Positions 31,063 to 43,553 are shown, counted from the first letter of the stretch. The stretch: 64,000 nucleotides of DNA from Phaeosaccion multiseriatum (GCA_965112735.1 OZ218953.1:4464001-4528000), one strand, 5' to 3'. Numbers and translations are program-made. The notes: generated from the sequence alone by a model not told the origin.

Positions 31063-34000
31063 ATGGGCGTGCGTCGAGGCTTGGGCGAAGCGCCGTCAGC
31101 TGCTAAGGTCCTGGTAGTCTTATTGCTGACCAACGGGAGCAGTAGATTTTCAGCTTTCCAGCCTCTCTCAATCTCCACCTGGCCTTCCAAAGTGCAGTCC
31201 GCAGGACGGGGTGACAGAGCAGCAGGGAGTGAGAGGGGGACCTTTCACGCAAGGCAGCACGAGCGTCATCTTCGACGGCAAGCACGCGTGGTGTGCTTGG
31301 CTGCAGCGGGAGGACGAGGACAAGGAGGAGGAGGAGGACCAGGAGGAGGAGGAGGAGGAGGAGTAGGGGGTAGACTTATAAGTGAGTGCATGTAGCAGCC
31401 ACCGCGCCTCTGCACACTCATTCTGAACTGCCGTGTGGAATGCTTACCACTTTCTCTCCCTGTATCGACCTAACCAACTGCCAAGCCATGAGTCTCTCCT
31501 CGGTGGGGCGGACACCCTGCCAATCGATCTCATGCAAACTTCTTCTGCATCTTCTGTGCTTCTACGCAGGTGATGCCAGGCTTAGCGATAGGGGCGGGGG
31601 CGGTGGCGGCGGTGGGGGCGGTAATGGGGGTGGTGGGGGGGGCGAGACTGGGGGAGGAGGAGGAGGCGACCTTCCCCCTCAGGAGGCAGCACTCGCGCCA
31701 GACGATAGCATCATTGGAGTCGCCGTTCCAGAGGGAGACTCGACATCCTCGGAAGAGCAGAAAGAACAGAAGGAGGGGGAAGAGGAGTACGACGACGATG
31801 ATGAGGAGGACGAGGAGGACGAGGAGGACGAAGAGGATGAATACCCAGCGCTCCCCTCGTCCGAGGACAGGGCACACGTGCTCAGTGGCTATATGCATCG
31901 AAAGTTCCTCAAGTGGCGGTCACAGAGCCTAATCCTGCGCTTCGCCTACGACGTGTGTGCTTCTGTGGACGCTGGATACACAGAGGCCAGCAGGGTGGTG
32001 GCGAGCACAGCACGCCAAGCCAGGAAGGAGATATCCCCCATCCATCTGCTGCTCTCAGGGCTAACGGCCCTCAAGCCCAGCCATGCCATTACCACGGTGA
32101 GGAACCTCACGGCGGTGAGCAGTGTGCTTCTGGCCCTGGCCTTCTTCACGGAGTTGATTGGTCCTGGAGGAGTGACGCCCATGCCGCAGGTGGGGTTGGA
32201 GCTGATGCAAGACAAGCTGCAGCAACAGCTCAACGCGGAAACGAAGTCGGCAAGGGGTGAGAACCCTGAGGGCGAGAACTACGCCGGCCTTGACTCGAAT
32301 TACGCAGGCCTGTTCTTCCGAGGATTTGGCGACAGGTGGGCACGGCGGCCGCCTGCTGATGCTGATGCTGTACCCTACGCTTTAGTCACGGGGGCCAGTA
32401 GTGGCATCGGCAAGGCTATTGCTCTGGTGAGTGAGTCAGTGCGTGCGTGTGCGCGTGAGTGGGTGAGAGTGCGTTGTTGTGTGGGGTGAATTTCCCTTCG
32501 AAGTTTCAGTGTTCTATTCTCCTTGATTGATGCCCTGCTGCTGACTCCTCCTTCTCCGCTTCCTCAACATTACTTTACTTGTAATTCCATGCATCACAAC
32601 ATGCACACACCATCCCATTACGTACGTATGTAACGGCTGCTCAGGAGCTCTCTCTCAAGGGCTACAATCTCATTCTTGTGGGCAGGGATAGGAGAAAGCT
32701 CAAGCGTATGGGCAAGCAGCTCAAGGGCTTCTACAAGGAACACTATGACAAATCGATGGCAGACTGGGACAGAAAGAATCTTTCCAGTAACAACACGGCG
32801 GCCGGTCAGATGGAACATGTACCAGGCGGCGGCGATGGAGGCGGCAGAAAGACCAAGAGCAAGGCCCAAACACGCAAGGAAAAGAAGGAAGCGAAAGCCA
32901 ACAAGATTGAGAGAGAGGCAGGAGGAGACATTTGCGTCCAAGTGATTCAAGCCGACCTTAGTGACTTCTCGGCAGCTGACGATGTCTATCGGGAGGTGAA
33001 GCGTATGGGTCTAACTGTGGACCTGTTGGTCAACAGTGCTGGTGTGTGCTGGAAGGACCTAGTCAACGACACCCCGTCGGACAAGGTGGTGGAGATGGTG
33101 AGTCAGAGCGGAAGGGAGGGAGGGGGGGGGGGGGATAGGGAGGTGGGGAGGGAACAAGGGATGGAGGGAATCACTCTGGTCACCTTTCACTTTCCCTGCG
33201 GGGAAGGAGGAGAGGGGGGAGGGAGGGAGAAGGTTTGTTTGTGTGAGGAGAAGGGGAGGGAGCGAAAGGACAGCACTGAGAGGGGAGAGGAAGAAGAATG
33301 GAATGCCCGCTCCCCCGTTCGGCTGATGGTTTGTACGGGGGGGAGCAAACAAGGCTGCTGATACCCACCTCGTGTTTGTGTGCGAGTTGGGTTGGATGGG
33401 GGAGATACGTGGTTACCTGACTGACTTCCCCTCCCCTACTTCGCACACGCACACGCGCTCTCTCTCGCGCGCATACACACACCCTCTCTCTCGCACATAT
33501 ACACACACACACTCTTTCTCTCTCTCTCTCACACACACACACACATACCAACACCCCCACCCTCGGGTCCGTCTCGTCTCAAAGGTGAACACGAACATTA
33601 TGAGCACGACTCAGATGAGCCGCTTATTCGGGGTAGATATGTGCAGCAGACGAAGGGGGCGTATCCTCAACATCTCCTCCATCACCTCGGCGTCCCCCAA
33701 TCCTTCTGTGGCTGTGTATGCGGCCACCAAGAGCTATCTGACGAGCTTCACGCAGGCGCTGCAGGTGGAGATGGAGAGGCACGGGGTGGGGGTTACTTGC
33801 TCCATGCCCGGTGAGTGAGGGGAGGGAGGAAGGGAGGAGGGATTGAGTGAGTGAGTGAGTAAGTGACTGAGAGAGAGAGTGGTTGAGTTAGAGAGAGTGA
33901 CTGAGTGAGTGAGGCAGAGAGAGTGGGAAAGTGAGTAAGAGAGTGCGTGTTAGGGCCGCCCAAGTAGGAAGGGCTTAAGTTCCATGCTCTACTCTCCTTC

Positions 34001-34398
34001 CCTCCCTCCCCTTCCTTCTTCTCTGACCCCCCTCCCTCCCTCCCTCCCTCCCTCTCTGCCTCCGCCCTTGCTGCCTTCCATTCTCCGTCCACCGTACTCC
34101 TCCTCCTCCTCCTCCTCCTCCTCCTCCTCCTCCTCCTCCTCCTCCTCCTCCCCTCTTCCTAGGCCCGACCGCCACCAAGTTCGGAGCCAGCTCCAACGCC
34201 AAACGCGCCCTGGCCTTCCGCCTCCCTTTGGGGGCCACCATGAGGCCGCAGCAAGTGGCCGAGCAGAGCGTTGACGCGATGCTGAGAGGTGACCCTGTGG
34301 TGGTGCATGGGGCTATCAACAAGTTCTTTGTGCATGCTTTCGCTCCGCTGGCACCTCGTAGGCTGCTCATGCGGTTTGTCGAGAGGTTTTGGGGGTAG
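31063..34398 (+). CDS. Short-chain dehydrogenase/reductase with plastid-type presequence, about 645 aa
   Basis: Five exons: 31063-31228 (donor at 31211 is an in-frame alternative), 31570-32426, 32645-33097, 33585-33810, 34163-34398. Residues 1-40 look like a signal peptide followed by SSRFSAFQP, the Phe motif typical of secondary-plastid presequences. A Gly-rich then Asp/Glu-rich linker follows, then a segment with a hydrophobic stretch (LTAVSSVLLALAFFTELIG). The classical SDR domain has TGASSGIG (about 330-337), LVNSAG, the catalytic Ser in LNISSITSAS and YAATK (about 537-541). Closest in character are the single-TM 3-ketoacyl-CoA reductase/17-beta-HSD-like SDRs. The cofactor is probably NADP(H), from GRDRRKL after beta-2. 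A lysine-rich insert of about 65 residues splits the beta-2/beta-3 region. The substrate is unknown. Stop TAG at 34396. Confidence 0.88.
33443..33545. repeat. Mixed CA and CT microsatellite in an intron
   Basis: Alternating CACACA and CTCTCT blocks fill the end of the SDR intron before the acceptor at 33584. Confidence 0.85.
34097..34151 (+). repeat. CCT triplet repeat next to an acceptor
   Basis: Seventeen or so TCC/CCT units form the polypyrimidine tract of the last SDR intron, ten bases before the acceptor TAG at 34160-34162. Confidence 0.9.
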
Positions 34399-34620
34399 GG
34401 TAGGGTAAGGTAGGGTAAGGTAGGATAGTCTTGAGTCGAGTGGTACCTTGGGGGCCTCGTGAATGGCTCTGGCGTCGCGTCGACACATAATTCGAACTGT
34501 GCCTCTCACTAATTTTATCATTCTTTCGTGTATGGTAAGTACTCTTCCAAAACTTCGCGATTTTTCATTCACTCTCAGCTATGGGTTGTATGTATATGTG
34601 TTGGTGATTCATTCACTCAC

Positions 34621-37600
34621 TCAGCCCCTGAGCATGCTCAACACAACCTCCTCCTGCTCTGCCACGCTGAGCTTCTTCTTGCCCTTGCCCTTGCCCTTGG
34701 TTTTGGCACTCGCCGCAGACTTTCTCTTCCTGCCACCCTCCTCCTCACTCTCGTCCTCAGAACCGCCACCTCCTTCACTGTCACCACTGCCACTGCCGCT
34801 GTCGCTGCCCGATGCAGACTCGCCAGACTCGTCGCTACCGCTATCACTCTCCTCCTCCTCGTCATCGGAGCTGCCCCCCAGTGTGACCTCCATGCCCCCG
34901 CCCCCCCCTCCGCCCTCATCCCTGGCCTTGTTGGCCTTGATCTTCCGATTAAGATGCAGCTCCCTAACACGTTGCCTCTCAGCCTCCTTATCCTCCCCCT
35001 CCATAGCCTTGAGCCGAAGCGCTACCCTAGCAACATGCTCGGCGTTCGCTCGACTTAGTGCCTCCTTCGAGGGAGGAGCCGCCTTCTCCTCAGTTGATGC
35101 CCCCTCACGAAGCGAATGAGCATAGTCGCGCAGCGGGGCACGCTGTTCTTCGTTCACCTCCCCATCCTCTGTAAAGACTGTCTTGGTGCCCCCTGCGTGT
35201 GTGGCATCCACTGCCACACCGTCCCTAGTGATGCGGTGCTTTCTCTTTCGCTTCTTGTCCGTTTCCGCCGCCGCCTCTGCCATCTCCTCCGCCTCTGCCC
35301 TGACCTCTGCCTTGCTACTGACGCGATCGCTGGTGCCCCGCTTCTTCACAACGAGCAGCCCGGCCTCACCGTCATCATCACCATCAGAGTCATCTCCGAA
35401 GCCCGCCCTTGCCTCTGCAGGTAACGGTTGTTGCCCCTTCTTGGCTGCTGCCGTTGCTGCTGCTGCTGCTGCTGCCACTGCTTCCCTCCCTGCCTTACCA
35501 CCCGCAAGGACCGCAGCCGCCTCCGTCTCCTTCCCTGCCTTCGCCAAGCGTTTGGCCAGCTTCTCCAGTTTGATTTGCTCTTTGAGCCGCTGCAGCGAGC
35601 GATTCACATTCTTTTTCGCTCGGCACTCCTCTCTCATCTCTTCCACTGAAGCCGCTCCTCCTCCTTGCCCCCTCCCCGCTGCCGAGGTGAGGCCTTTCAT
35701 CTTAGGAGCTGACGCCAGTCCTAGAGAGGCGGCGAACTCTTCCAAGGGCAGGGCGGTAGCGTCGAAAATAGACCGGTCTGGTTGGAGCTGCACAGATCGA
35801 ACGTACGAGTGGAATGCCTGAGGGAGGGAAGGAGTGGGGGGGGGGGGGTGGATAGGGGAGCAGAGGGGTAAAAGACGGAGGAGAGGGTAGGGATGGGGGG
35901 AGTTAGGTGGAGGTGGGGCGACGATTAGCAAGCAATTGGGAAGAGAGAAAGGACACAACAACAGGGTGAAGACAGAAAAAAAGGCAGCAGCAGCAGCAGC
36001 AGCAGCAGGAGCAGGAGTAGGAGTAGAAGCAGCAGCAGCAGCTACGGAGTTCCAATCGCCCCCATTGCCACCTCCACCCCCCCCCAAGGCAGGTTTGCTT
36101 GCCTACTTTTGCCGATATGCCTACATACCCCCCCTCTTTTCTTCAGGACACGCTTACCCCCTCCTAACCCCCTCAACCCCCCCTCACCTTATCCGCGAGA
36201 CGCTTCCTATCAGGGTCCGCCGCCACAAAAGCCGCCGCTCTCTTCGTGGCCGCTCCTGCCTGCTTCATCTTGTCAGGATTGATGGTGAGACGCTTGACAG
36301 GGATGCTTGCCGTCTTGAGGCTCTCCAACATGCCCTTCTCCTCCGAGGGCAGCAACAGCATGAGGGCCCGGCCGCCGCTCTTGTAACGGGCGGTGCGTCC
36401 CACGCGGTGCACGTATGTGGCGCTACAGAGGACACATCGTAGAACAATTGGGTGGGTGGGTAGGTGAGACAACAGGAAAGGCAGCTACGAAGCAAGCAAG
36501 TACTGCCACCCTACTTCCCTGCCTCCCACCTCCTACTTCTGCACTACTACAGACAATGCCTCCTGCCTCCTCCTTACCATCGTCCTGTCATGTAGGGCAA
36601 CTAACGGAAACTCAACCTGTGCGTCCTATCTTCTCCCTTTCCTCTCTCTCACCTGCTTTCTGGGGCATCCACCTGCAGGACCCAGTCAACACCCGGAAAA
36701 TCAAGCCCTCTTGCGGCAATGTCCGTAGCGAAGAGCGCAGCGGCAGGCCGGCGCAGAAAGTCCATGTAGGTATCGGTCCTCCTCTCTTGCTTGAGCTTGC
36801 CGTGGAGAGCCAACAAGGGAAGGCCAGGTTGCAACCCACACATGAGCTCGTAGGCGAAGCGAACCTGCGCACAGCTGCTCATAAATACGAGGATCCTGGA
36901 GGAGAGGTGCGATTTGAAGAAGCTAAACACCACATTGAGCTTCTGTTCGAGCTTGCATATCACATAATGCTGGACCAGGCGTTTGGGTGTGGGGGCCTCG
37001 TCTTCTTCTTGCTTCCCCTCCTCACCCCCCTCCCCTCCTCCTGCTGCTGCCGCTACTGCTACTGCTGCTGTTGCAGCTTCTTGTCCTTCTCCCTCTCCTC
37101 TTCCCACGGCCACATACTCCACCAACCCCTTGTTGAGACTCAATCGGGCCAGGTCCTTAACACTTCTCGTCTGCGTGGCGCTGAAGAGAAGCGTCTGTCT
37201 ATCCGGAGGCAGGTAGGTCAGTATGGAGTTGAGCTGGTCCTTGAACCCCATATCGAGGCAGCGATCAGCCTCATCGAGCACCAGCATCTGGAGCTGTGAG
37301 GGGTCGAAGTTTGGCGTCTGCTCGAGGTGCTGCAGGAGACGGCCTGGAGTGGCGATCAACACGTTCATTGACACCACTCGAAGCTGCATAGTGGTGTATG
37401 TATAGTAGTACAGAAGGCACGAGGCAAGAGGGAAAGCGGCAAGAGGTAAGGGGCCGAGTGAGCGAGAAGGGGACGGAATGGGTGCGTGGATGTACAGCAA
37501 GTGTGCACGTGCAGAGCGCTCCCACTGCCCCCAGTCACACCATTCCTCGTGGTCAGGGCCCGGGGAGGACATAAGACAAGGACGCACACAATAAGACGAA

Positions 37601-38480
37601 AGACGAAAGATGACCGAAAGGACGAAGTCACGAGGGAATGCCTTGCTGCAGCACCGCACCTGTTCGCCTTGGTAGTCTCTGCCCCCCCCCGTGATTACCC
37701 CCGCCGAAAGCGCTTGGTATTTGCCTGCCACCTTGAGCACCTGGAAGATCTGCAGAGCAAGTTCCCTGGTGGGGCTAATGATTATGGCCCCCAAGCCGTC
37801 GCTGAGTGCCCAGCGCTGGCGGTATAGTGCCTCCAACAGCGGCACCACGAAGGCCAGCGTCTTACCCGAGCCGGTGCGGGCGGCGCCGAGCACGTCACGC
37901 CCGGCCAATGCGTGTGGTAGAGCTGCCAACTGAATGTCTGCAGCAGGGAGAGAGCGAGCGAGAGGCCAACGACAGTAAGGACGAGGGAGGGGACAAGAGG
38001 CGAGAAAAAATACGGCCCTCGACTGTCTCTCTGGCCCTGTCAGACAGACGCTACTCACGGAGCTCAGGCAATGTGGTGTGGAAATGGAAGATGAAGGGGC
38101 AAAGGCACACATCCGCGTCACTGTACGACTGTCTTGACTTCATCTTCTCTTCCTCATCGTCCCCCCCCCCCCTTCTCCTTTCTCTTCCTCTTCCTAATCC
38201 CTCTCTTACCCGTCATGTCCGTAAATCCACCTGCCTCCAGCCCCGCCAGAGTCCTCTCGGACACGGGCAGGTCCTTGAACATGGGCTGCTTCTTCTTCTG
38301 GCCCTTGCCGCCATCTCCTTCAATGAAAGGCTGTGTGCCCGGAGGCGGAGCTTCCTCTTTCACCCGGCGCTCAAGCTCGCGAACCTCCTCCTGCTCATTC
38401 CCAAAGGACGGTGCAGCCTTCCTCCTGGCGTGTGGGCGGTCATACCCCCTTCCGTGGCTCCGAGGCCTCTTGCGATGCAT
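34621..38480 (-). CDS. DDX10: DEAD-box RNA helicase DDX10/Dbp4-like, 903 aa
   Basis: Five exons: 38210-38480, 37660-37937, 36653-37383, 36188-36422, 34621-35817. All helicase motifs are visible: DIQLAALPHALAGRDVLGAA, motif I ARTGSGKT (about 110-117), SPTRELA, ATPGRLL, DEAD in LVLDEADRCLDMGF (about 220-223), LFSATQT, ATDIAARGLDFPGVDWV and YVHRVGRTARY. After the core comes AFHSYVRSVQLQPDRSIFDA...LPLEEFAASLGLA, the extension that marks the DDX10/Dbp4 branch. These helicases release U14 snoRNA and act in 40S ribosome assembly in the nucleolus. The tail is lysine-rich, acidic and Ser-rich, as in the family. An Ala/Gly/Glu insert interrupts the second RecA domain. The start at 38480 gives a basic N-terminus (MHRKRPRSHGRG); a longer in-frame ATG at 38543 is possible. 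Confidence 0.93.
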
Positions 38481-38687
38481 ATTTCCAACCCCCCTCTTTC
38501 TCAAAATGTCCTCCCCACACAGTCGACATCCACAGTCGACCAAAAACTGAAACGCATCCTAAAATTGAAGCCGCGCGGCGGCCGCCGGATATACAGCACA
38601 CGGGCGATTCGCGCAAAAAAAAAGCGAGAGAGAGGAGAGGAGAGAAGACGAGCAAACCAGAAAACCCATGTGAAGACCGCCTGGAGA
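38481..38687. promoter_or_regulatory. Divergent promoter region, DDX10 / GRAM-VASt gene
   Basis: Only 207 bases separate the two start codons. The spacer contains CAGTCGACATCCACAGTCGAC (38520-38540), a direct repeat of CAGTCGAC spaced by five bases. It also has ATCC..AAATTGAAG and a CG-rich block CGCGCGGCGGCCGCCGG with dyad symmetry. Because the two genes share so little space, these are candidate control sites. No factor is named. Confidence 0.5.
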
Positions 38688-41600
38688 ATGAGCGAACAGG
38701 CTCGAGCAGTAGAAAGCCCTGAGTCCTCTTTGGGTAACTGTGTCTCTCTGACAAGAGGCAGAAGTGAGAGGGGCGGGGAGGAGAAAAATGGTGTTGGTGT
38801 GGAAATGGAGGCAGCCGCGTCGTCAAAGAAGGAGGGGGGCATGAGGGAGGATGTTTGCTTTGAGCTCTTCGGGGGGGAGGCAGCAGTGGGGAATGTCCTA
38901 CAGGAGTTCTCATGTGCTTTAGACAAGAGGGGCACAGCGCTGATGCACGGCAGGATATTCATAACCACCCAGGGAGGCGTATGCTTCTACAGCGAGGTGT
39001 TTGGACGGGAGGAGAGGCTGCAGATCCCGTACGATGAAGTCACACGCTGGTACGCCATTGCTCTTTGTATGCTGTGGGTGCTTCTCCACGCACACTCCCG
39101 CCCTTCTTCGACCCTTTACCCTTTTTGCTCTCCTGTCTTTCTGTGCCGTCGCTTCCTACGTGAGGCCGTCGCAATGCCTTCTTTCATGCTCTGTTTCTTC
39201 GTGCCGCTCTCTCCTCTGCTCTTGCCTACCGCCCGACAGCACCAAGGGTAACAGCGCCATCTTCTTTCCCAACGCCATCATCCTCCGATGTGAAGGAGAT
39301 CGCTCTTACATATTTCGAAACTTCTGGGAGAGAGACGAGGTGAGCATCTTCCACCTTTTGGGTCATTGTGGTGAAACGGGGATCAGTACGCAAGGGAAGA
39401 AGAACACTCAAGGGTAGAGAGCCCCGCTGCTGCTGCTGCTGCTGCAGCTGCCCTGCGTTGACATGTATGCACGACCACCTCCCTTCCCCTCCACCCACCT
39501 GCAGTGTTTCCGGCTGCTACTGAAGCAGACAGGGCTGCCTGCGAGAGGGCAGCAGTACGTTGTCAACAAGCGGAGGCACAGCAGCAACGGAACCTCCGCG
39601 GCTGGTGACAGTGCCCTGCTCCACACCGAGACCACCAGAGGAGGGAGCCGAGGGCTGGAGCAATCGGGCCTTACCGATAGCAAGGGAGAAAGTAGTAGCA
39701 CGACCGCCAGTGGTACAGTAAGCAGCACAAGCAGCAGCGGCAGCAGCATCGACAACGCCAGCACGGAGGGAACTCATGAGAAGCTTCGTAGTCGGTCTCT
39801 GTCGCCCGTGCCCTCGCGTCTCAGGTCGGAGCGCAGCGGTAAGGATGGTGGTGTTCTCCAGCAGCCGCAGCCGCAGCGGCAGCCACAGCAGCAGCAGCAG
39901 CAGCAGCAGCAAGGCCATGATGAGTGGAGGCTTGACAAGGGTGGCGAGGAGAGTCAGCGCAGAGGAGTGGGTAGCAGTAGCAGTGGCAGCTCACCTCCCG
40001 CCGCCCCGCCGGCCGTCGGCAGCCGCTCTCTCCCTCCCAGTCCTGCTAAAAAGGTGCGGCATCGACCACAGAGGAGGCCCGACGTGACGGGGAGATGGCA
40101 GTGGATGGCGGGGGTGATGGCAGTGGATGGGGAGGCCCCACAAGTCTCGTCTCCATTTTCGTCTGGCTCTACTCTCACATTCTCTCCTATCCACCCGAAA
40201 AGCACGCCCACAAGACACGCACACGCAGAGAGAGAGACTCCCTTCCTCCCTCAATAGTTTTGCTGTCTCGTCGTCTGAAGCCTCTTGTCCCTCCTCCACC
40301 ACCCTCTCTCCATCTCGCCTTTGCAAAATCACAACGTCTACACAACCCCCCCTCCGAGATGTCATCTGTTGCACAGCATTGAGCAAGCATGCCCGTTAAT
40401 GTCAAGCATGCCCCTTAACGTGTGATGTACAGGAGTCCGGCCGTTTGAGCTTAAGCCTATGGGGAGCACCCGATAGAGAGGAGAAAGGGACGGGGCACCA
40501 GCAGCAGCTGGACGGGCAACGGGGGCGCGAGGAGGCAAGGGGGGGGGGCGATAAAGCAGCAGGCTCCGTGTCGAAAGGGTCTGGCGTCGCGCTACACCGC
40601 CGTCTCCGAGAGCTGTCTTGCTCGTCGTCTGTAGGCAGCGGTGCAGAGAGCGAAGACGAAGGGCTGGCGACGGATGAGCTTGAATGGACGGAGGGCACAC
40701 AAGGGGAGAGAGAATCGAAACGCCTGAGGATGCAGCAGGCCCTCAATGGTGACGAGGAGAACAGTAGCAGCAGCAACAGCAGCAACATCGGCGGGAGCGG
40801 GGCTGGGGGTGGGGGTGGGGGAGGAGTAGGCTCAGGGTCCCCTCCTTTGAAGGACGTTGCTTCTTCAACCTTCGACGGGGTCAGCGTAGAAGGGTTCTTC
40901 TCTCATTTCTTTGCGAATGAGGCGGGCTACGGGCTGCCGAATTTCCACGGAACAAGAGGGCACTGGGACATTGACAGCACCCCTTGGCAGGACATGAATG
41001 ATGGACGGATGGTCGACAGAGGCTCGGAGGTGGGGATGGGGCGGCATCGCTCTGAGCACACTGCTAAGCACGCTGCTTCTTCGTCACTTGCCCCCACCGC
41101 TCCACCGTCGCCGTCGCCATCCCCGATGTCGGGGGGCCAACGGAGGGCAGCAGCGGCGGAGCAGGACAAGGACAAGAGCTGGGCGGGGGGGCAGGCCAAA
41201 GCAGGCGGCATGAAGGAGGTGAAGGAGGAGGAGGAGGAGAAGAAGCAGGAGGAGGACATGGAAGAGGACGAGAAGGAGGACGAGGAGGAGGAGGAGGAGG
41301 AGGAGGAAGAGGAGGAGGAGGAGGAGGAGAAGGAGAAGGAGAAGAAGAGGGACACGCGCCGACGCCAGGAATGGCGGCGGCAGCGACAGGGAGAGACTGA
41401 GTCGTGCTTGACGAGAACCATTCGCTTCAAAGTGCCGCTTAATATGGGCTTTGGTCCGTCCGAGGTAAGGAGAGGGAAGGGGGGGGGGGGGGGGTTGAGC
41501 GGTGGGCCGTGCAACCGCAAGGGAGAGGTGGCAACTCGGCTTGTCTCTCACTCTAGCCGGCATGCATGAGAATAGTCAATCGCGATTGAAACAGAGTAGA

Positions 41601-42968
41601 CAGTAGAGACTAGGTAGGCGTTTGTAGGTAGTGGACTAGGTTGACCTTCCTCTGCCTCATCTGATCTCATCTCACCACCACCCTCCCGCCCCTCTCTCCC
41701 TCTCTCCCTCTCTCCCTCTCTCCCCTCCCTCCCTCCCTCCCTCCCTCCCCTCGCTTGCAGGTCAAGACGCTGAAGAAGCAGAGGGTGAGGGTGTTCGGCA
41801 GTGCGGGGTTTATCGTGGATACTTCGACCATCGTTGATGATAATGTGCCCTACGGCGATCACGTACGTCGCGGGGGAGGCAAGAGGGGGGGGTAAGGAAA
41901 GGGGATTGGAAAGAAACTGCTCATTGCTAACCCTCACTCCTTTCTGCAATGCCCACTTGCTCGGAGGGGAGGGGAGGGGAAGGGAATTTTTGGGAGGAAA
42001 TGGCTCAATCGCTTAACTCCCCCCCCCTGCGCCGCCCCTTCTCCTATGCCCACTTCACTCTTTTAGTTCTATGTGGAAGACCGGTGGATCGTCGAGGCAT
42101 TGGAGGAGAAGGGGGGGGCGGAAGAAGGCGGTGAACAAAGCGCCATCCCAAGTAGTAACAGCGGTAGCACTAGTAGTGCTAGCAGTAGTAGGAGGAGTAG
42201 CGGTAGTAGCAATAGTAGTCGTAGTAGCATCATAAGTGGCGGCCGAGGTTGTCGTGTAACGGTGCAGTGGCGCTGTGTGTGGCGCAAGTTCAACATGCTC
42301 AAGGGCATCATCGAGGGAAAGAGCAAGGCCGACGTGTTCAGCTTCAACAAAGCCTTCTTGGAGGGCATGCAGCACTTCTTGGAGCGCAAGCAGTTGGTGA
42401 TACAGCAACACGGCAAGGCGGTGGATGGTGGGGCGGCAGAGCTGGGTCCTCTCCCCGTGGAGGGAGGAGGAGCAACGAGAACCGCAGGAGCGACGGTTAC
42501 AGCAGGCGCCAGTGGCAGCAGCAGTGGCAGCAGCAGTGGGAGCAGGAGAGAGGCTGACAAGATGCACCCTTTCCTCCTGGCACTGCGCGTGTTGACCTTC
42601 TTGTTTTTGATGTATACCGTCCTCTTTTGGACGGCGGCTCAACTGAGGGACAAGCAGGGGCTGCAGCAGGCAGCAGCGGGGGCCGGGGTCAGAGGACGAG
42701 GGGGGCGGGAGCGGGTAGGGGTGGGCAGCAGCAGCAGCAGCCGCAGCAGCAGTAGTAGTAGTAGTATTAGCAGCATCCTGCTGAGGCTTCGTGGTAGCAA
42801 CAGCGGCGCCGGAGATGCAGCGGAGAGATTGGACGAGCTCTACGAGCATTGGGGAAAGAGCAATCTCTTGCTTGGGGACGTCAGTCGGCAGGTGAGGGGG
42901 CACGTGTTACTGCGTTGGTTTGAGTGGAGGGTTCTTGACTTAAAGGAATCACTCCTTAAAATTACGTA

Positions 42969-43018
<50 letters not shown>

Positions 43019-43241
43019 AGTGAGGTGGAGGGACGAGTGTGGTGGGTTGGTTGGAGTGTGAAAAGCAGGTCTGGAGGTGGTCACGCGCCCCCTCTGGCTG
43101 TGCCGAAGAACAGTCTCTCTCTCTTCTCTCTCTATCTGTGAGTCTTCCGCCCGCACCTCCCCCCCTGCCCCTGCCCCCACGCTGACCAGCAGAGGCGAGA
43201 CTTACGAGACTACTGATCCTCTTCCCTCCCTCTCCTCACCC

Positions 43242-43282
<41 letters not shown>

Positions 43283-43553
43283 CTCACAACAGGCTCGCGT
43301 GCTTACCGCGGAGCTTGCCCGATGGCACAAGGGCAGCGGTGGAGGCCCTTCGTACGGCTCATGTATGTCGTTGGAAGGGTCGGAAGGGAAGCAAGCCAAG
43401 GCATGCGGAGTTGCTGGGGCGGCCGAGCAGCAGGCGGTGGAGAGCGCTGCTCGAGACCTCAGCCGCTGTGTGGAAGCGTTGAAAGCGGACGAGGCTTCGT
43501 TGGAGAGGACGGTGAAGGACATTTTGGACCTTCTCATGATGCAAGACTGGTAG
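38688..43553 (+). CDS. GRAM-VASt membrane protein (Aster/GRAMD1/Lam-like sterol transfer protein), 1076 aa
   Basis: Seven exons: 38688-39049, 39240-39339, 39505-40053, 40433-41464, 41761-41862, 42067-42891, 43293-43553. The GRAM domain (about 60-165) reads LQEFSCALDKRG, LMHGRIFIT, GVCFYSEVFGREERLQIPYDEVT, AIFFPNAIIL and FRNFWERDE. A long Ser/Gln-rich linker follows. The VASt domain begins with GVSVEGFFSHFF...HGTRGHWDIDSTPWQ, is split by an acidic/lysine insert, and resumes with RTIRFKVPLNMGFGPS, VPYGDHFYVEDRWIVE, VQWRCVWRKFNMLKGIIEGKS. A single TM (LALRVLTFLFLMYTVLFWTA) and a short helical end complete it. Family members sit in the ER at membrane contact sites, bind lipid through GRAM and carry sterol in the VASt pocket. 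The exact ligand here is inferred. Long AGC/AGT-encoded Ser and Gln runs are repeat-derived. Confidence 0.92.
41220..41350 (+). repeat. GAG/AAG coding repeat inside the VASt region
   Basis: A GAG-rich stretch encodes an uninterrupted Glu/Lys/Asp run within exon 4 of the GRAM-VASt gene. It is in frame and so translated. It lies in the insert that splits the VASt domain. Confidence 0.85.
42968..43016 (+). repeat. GT microsatellite near a donor
   Basis: About 20 GT units lie in the last GRAM-VASt intron. A CA tract (43243-43277) ends the same intron just before its acceptor, so the RNA of this intron could pair end to end. Confidence 0.9.

Noticed and set aside
34621-35119. Plus-strand Ser/Leu/Pro frames over the DDX10 tail
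   Set aside because: They are antisense shadows of the acidic and lysine-rich helicase tail, whose minus-strand frame is continuous with the helicase core.
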